Part shown: piece by piece, positions 21,980 through 22,495 of the stretch
Numbering within the stretch: position 1 is the stretch's first letter
Layout of the letters: each line of letters begins with the position of its first letter
Assembly: GCA_016293265.1 (NCBI GenBank)
Contig: JAEDEN010000028.1
Coordinates: 1-22,495 of the forward strand
From: Oscillospiraceae bacterium
GTDB lineage: Bacteria; Bacillota; Clostridia; Oscillospirales; Oscillospiraceae
Reading direction: 5' to 3'
DNA: 22,495 nucleotides
The notes under the pieces: model-generated
What the model was told of the DNA's origin: nothing
Seen by the model: the letters and a program-made list of their open reading frames with translations, nothing else
Databases searched by the model: none
Translations under genes and position numbers: made by a program

Positions 21980-22495
21980 TTACGATTCCAGATACTCTTC
22001 CAGGCAGATGCCCCGGTCCACAATCTCCTTTGCGGCCTTTTTGCCCACATAGCGGTAATGCCAGGGCTCATAGCCGATCCCGGTAAGGGAACTCTTATCC
22101 GTGGGATACCGGAGAATGAAGCCGTAATCGGCGCAGTGAGCCATCAACCACTGCTGAACCGGCGTTTGCGCCTGCTGCCCGTCCAATATTTGATAGTCCT
22201 TATCCACGATATCCACCGCAAGGTCGGCCTCATGCTCGCTGGTGCCGGGGCGGGCGACCCACTCGGCGGCCCGGGCCTCGGCCTCTTCCCGGGAGTATCC
22301 CTGCTTTGCCAGGGCGTCTGCCTTGTTCTGAAACAGTCTCGCCTGGGTGGCGCGGGTGCGGTAGGAAGAGCAGATCAGCGGCTGCAGCCCCGCCGCGCGG
22401 GCATCGTCCATCATCTGCTGCAGAGCTGGATAGACCCTTTTGTCAATAGCTTGGCGGTTCCGAAGCTGGGTCAATTCGGGGACTGTGAAATCCTC
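21980..22495 (-). CDS. M15 family D-alanyl-D-alanine carboxypeptidase-like, partial
   Basis: The 3' part of a gene cut by the window's right edge. Its open frame runs to base 22495 (GAG first codon), so the apparent TTG start at 22474 is internal. At least 171 residues are present. The zinc-peptidase motifs of the VanY/DacY type are visible: the substrate-contact SSYRTRATQ, SEHEADLAVDIVD with the metal ligands His and Asp, and the EPWHYRYVG with the catalytic Glu and third ligand His. The family trims D-alanine from peptidoglycan stem peptides, usually outside the membrane. The missing N-terminus would hold a signal or anchor. The last residues (EIVDRGICLEEYLES) are typical of the group. Nothing says whether it is linked to resistance. 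Confidence 0.9.
   Translation of the reverse strand, partial: EDFTVPELTQLRNRQAIDKRVYPALQQMMDDARAAGLQPLICSSYRTRATQARLFQNKADALAKQGYSREEAEARAAEWVARPGTSEHEADLAVDIVDKDYQILDGQQAQTPVQQWLMAHCADYGFILRYPTDKSSLTGIGYEPWHYRYVGKKAAKEIVDRGICLEEYLES

Overview
The window (22,495 bp, GC-rich) looks like chromosome of an anaerobic Clostridia-class Firmicute, most likely of the gut Oscillospiraceae / Flavonifractor-Lawsonibacter type. This is inferred from Firmicute-style Shine-Dalgarno sites (AGGAGG-like), consensus sigma-A promoters, lipoprotein signals, a TRAP/LysR/MATE/Lrp gene mix and high GC. No rRNA, tRNA, CRISPR array, insertion sequence or phage gene was seen.

Left part (1-8.4 kb) is housekeeping and small regulator/transporter units: thioredoxin (-); the rpe-recR operon (+) with a strong terminator; a transglutaminase-like lipoprotein (-) divergent from a TetR regulator (+), with a palindrome over the lipoprotein start site; a small possible ORF; a small conserved-looking hypothetical (-); and a MATE exporter (-) divergent from an Lrp/AsnC regulator (+), each with a consensus promoter at 17-bp spacing. 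Next comes an in-frame chimera of a response-regulator receiver domain and the last part of an FtsX/MacB-type ABC permease, best read as the scar of a deletion through a regulator-kinase-ABC transporter operon. The 430 bp after it lacks a credible gene but folds into nested hairpins on the minus strand and ends in a T-tailed hairpin, so I call it a candidate structured ncRNA.

Right part (8.4-21.5 kb) holds an EamA permease and then an accessory metabolic locus. On the minus strand, in transcription order, are: a two-domain protein whose first half resembles the UGSC (seleno)protein fold but has lost the Sec/Cys residues; a FAD-dependent oxidoreductase; a hairpin; a membrane-anchored helical-repeat protein with a TTG start; an MFS transporter; and a TRAP transporter (dctP, hairpin, dctQ, dctM) closed by a 15-bp-stem terminator. 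Divergent on the plus strand are a LysR regulator, a coupled YcxB-like membrane protein, and a second FAD-dependent oxidoreductase of the same length (487 aa) as the first. The simplest reading is a LysR-controlled uptake-and-oxidoreduction pathway for an unidentified organic acid. The substrate cannot be read from sequence.

The right edge carries a terminator, about 320 bp with no secure gene, and the 5'-truncated (by the window) end of an M15 D,D-carboxypeptidase-like gene. Where an upstream in-frame start codon is present I chose starts by Shine-Dalgarno position: rpe, tetR, the 4485-4811 gene, lrp, dctQ, dctP and the UGSC-like gene are all shorter than the longest open frame.
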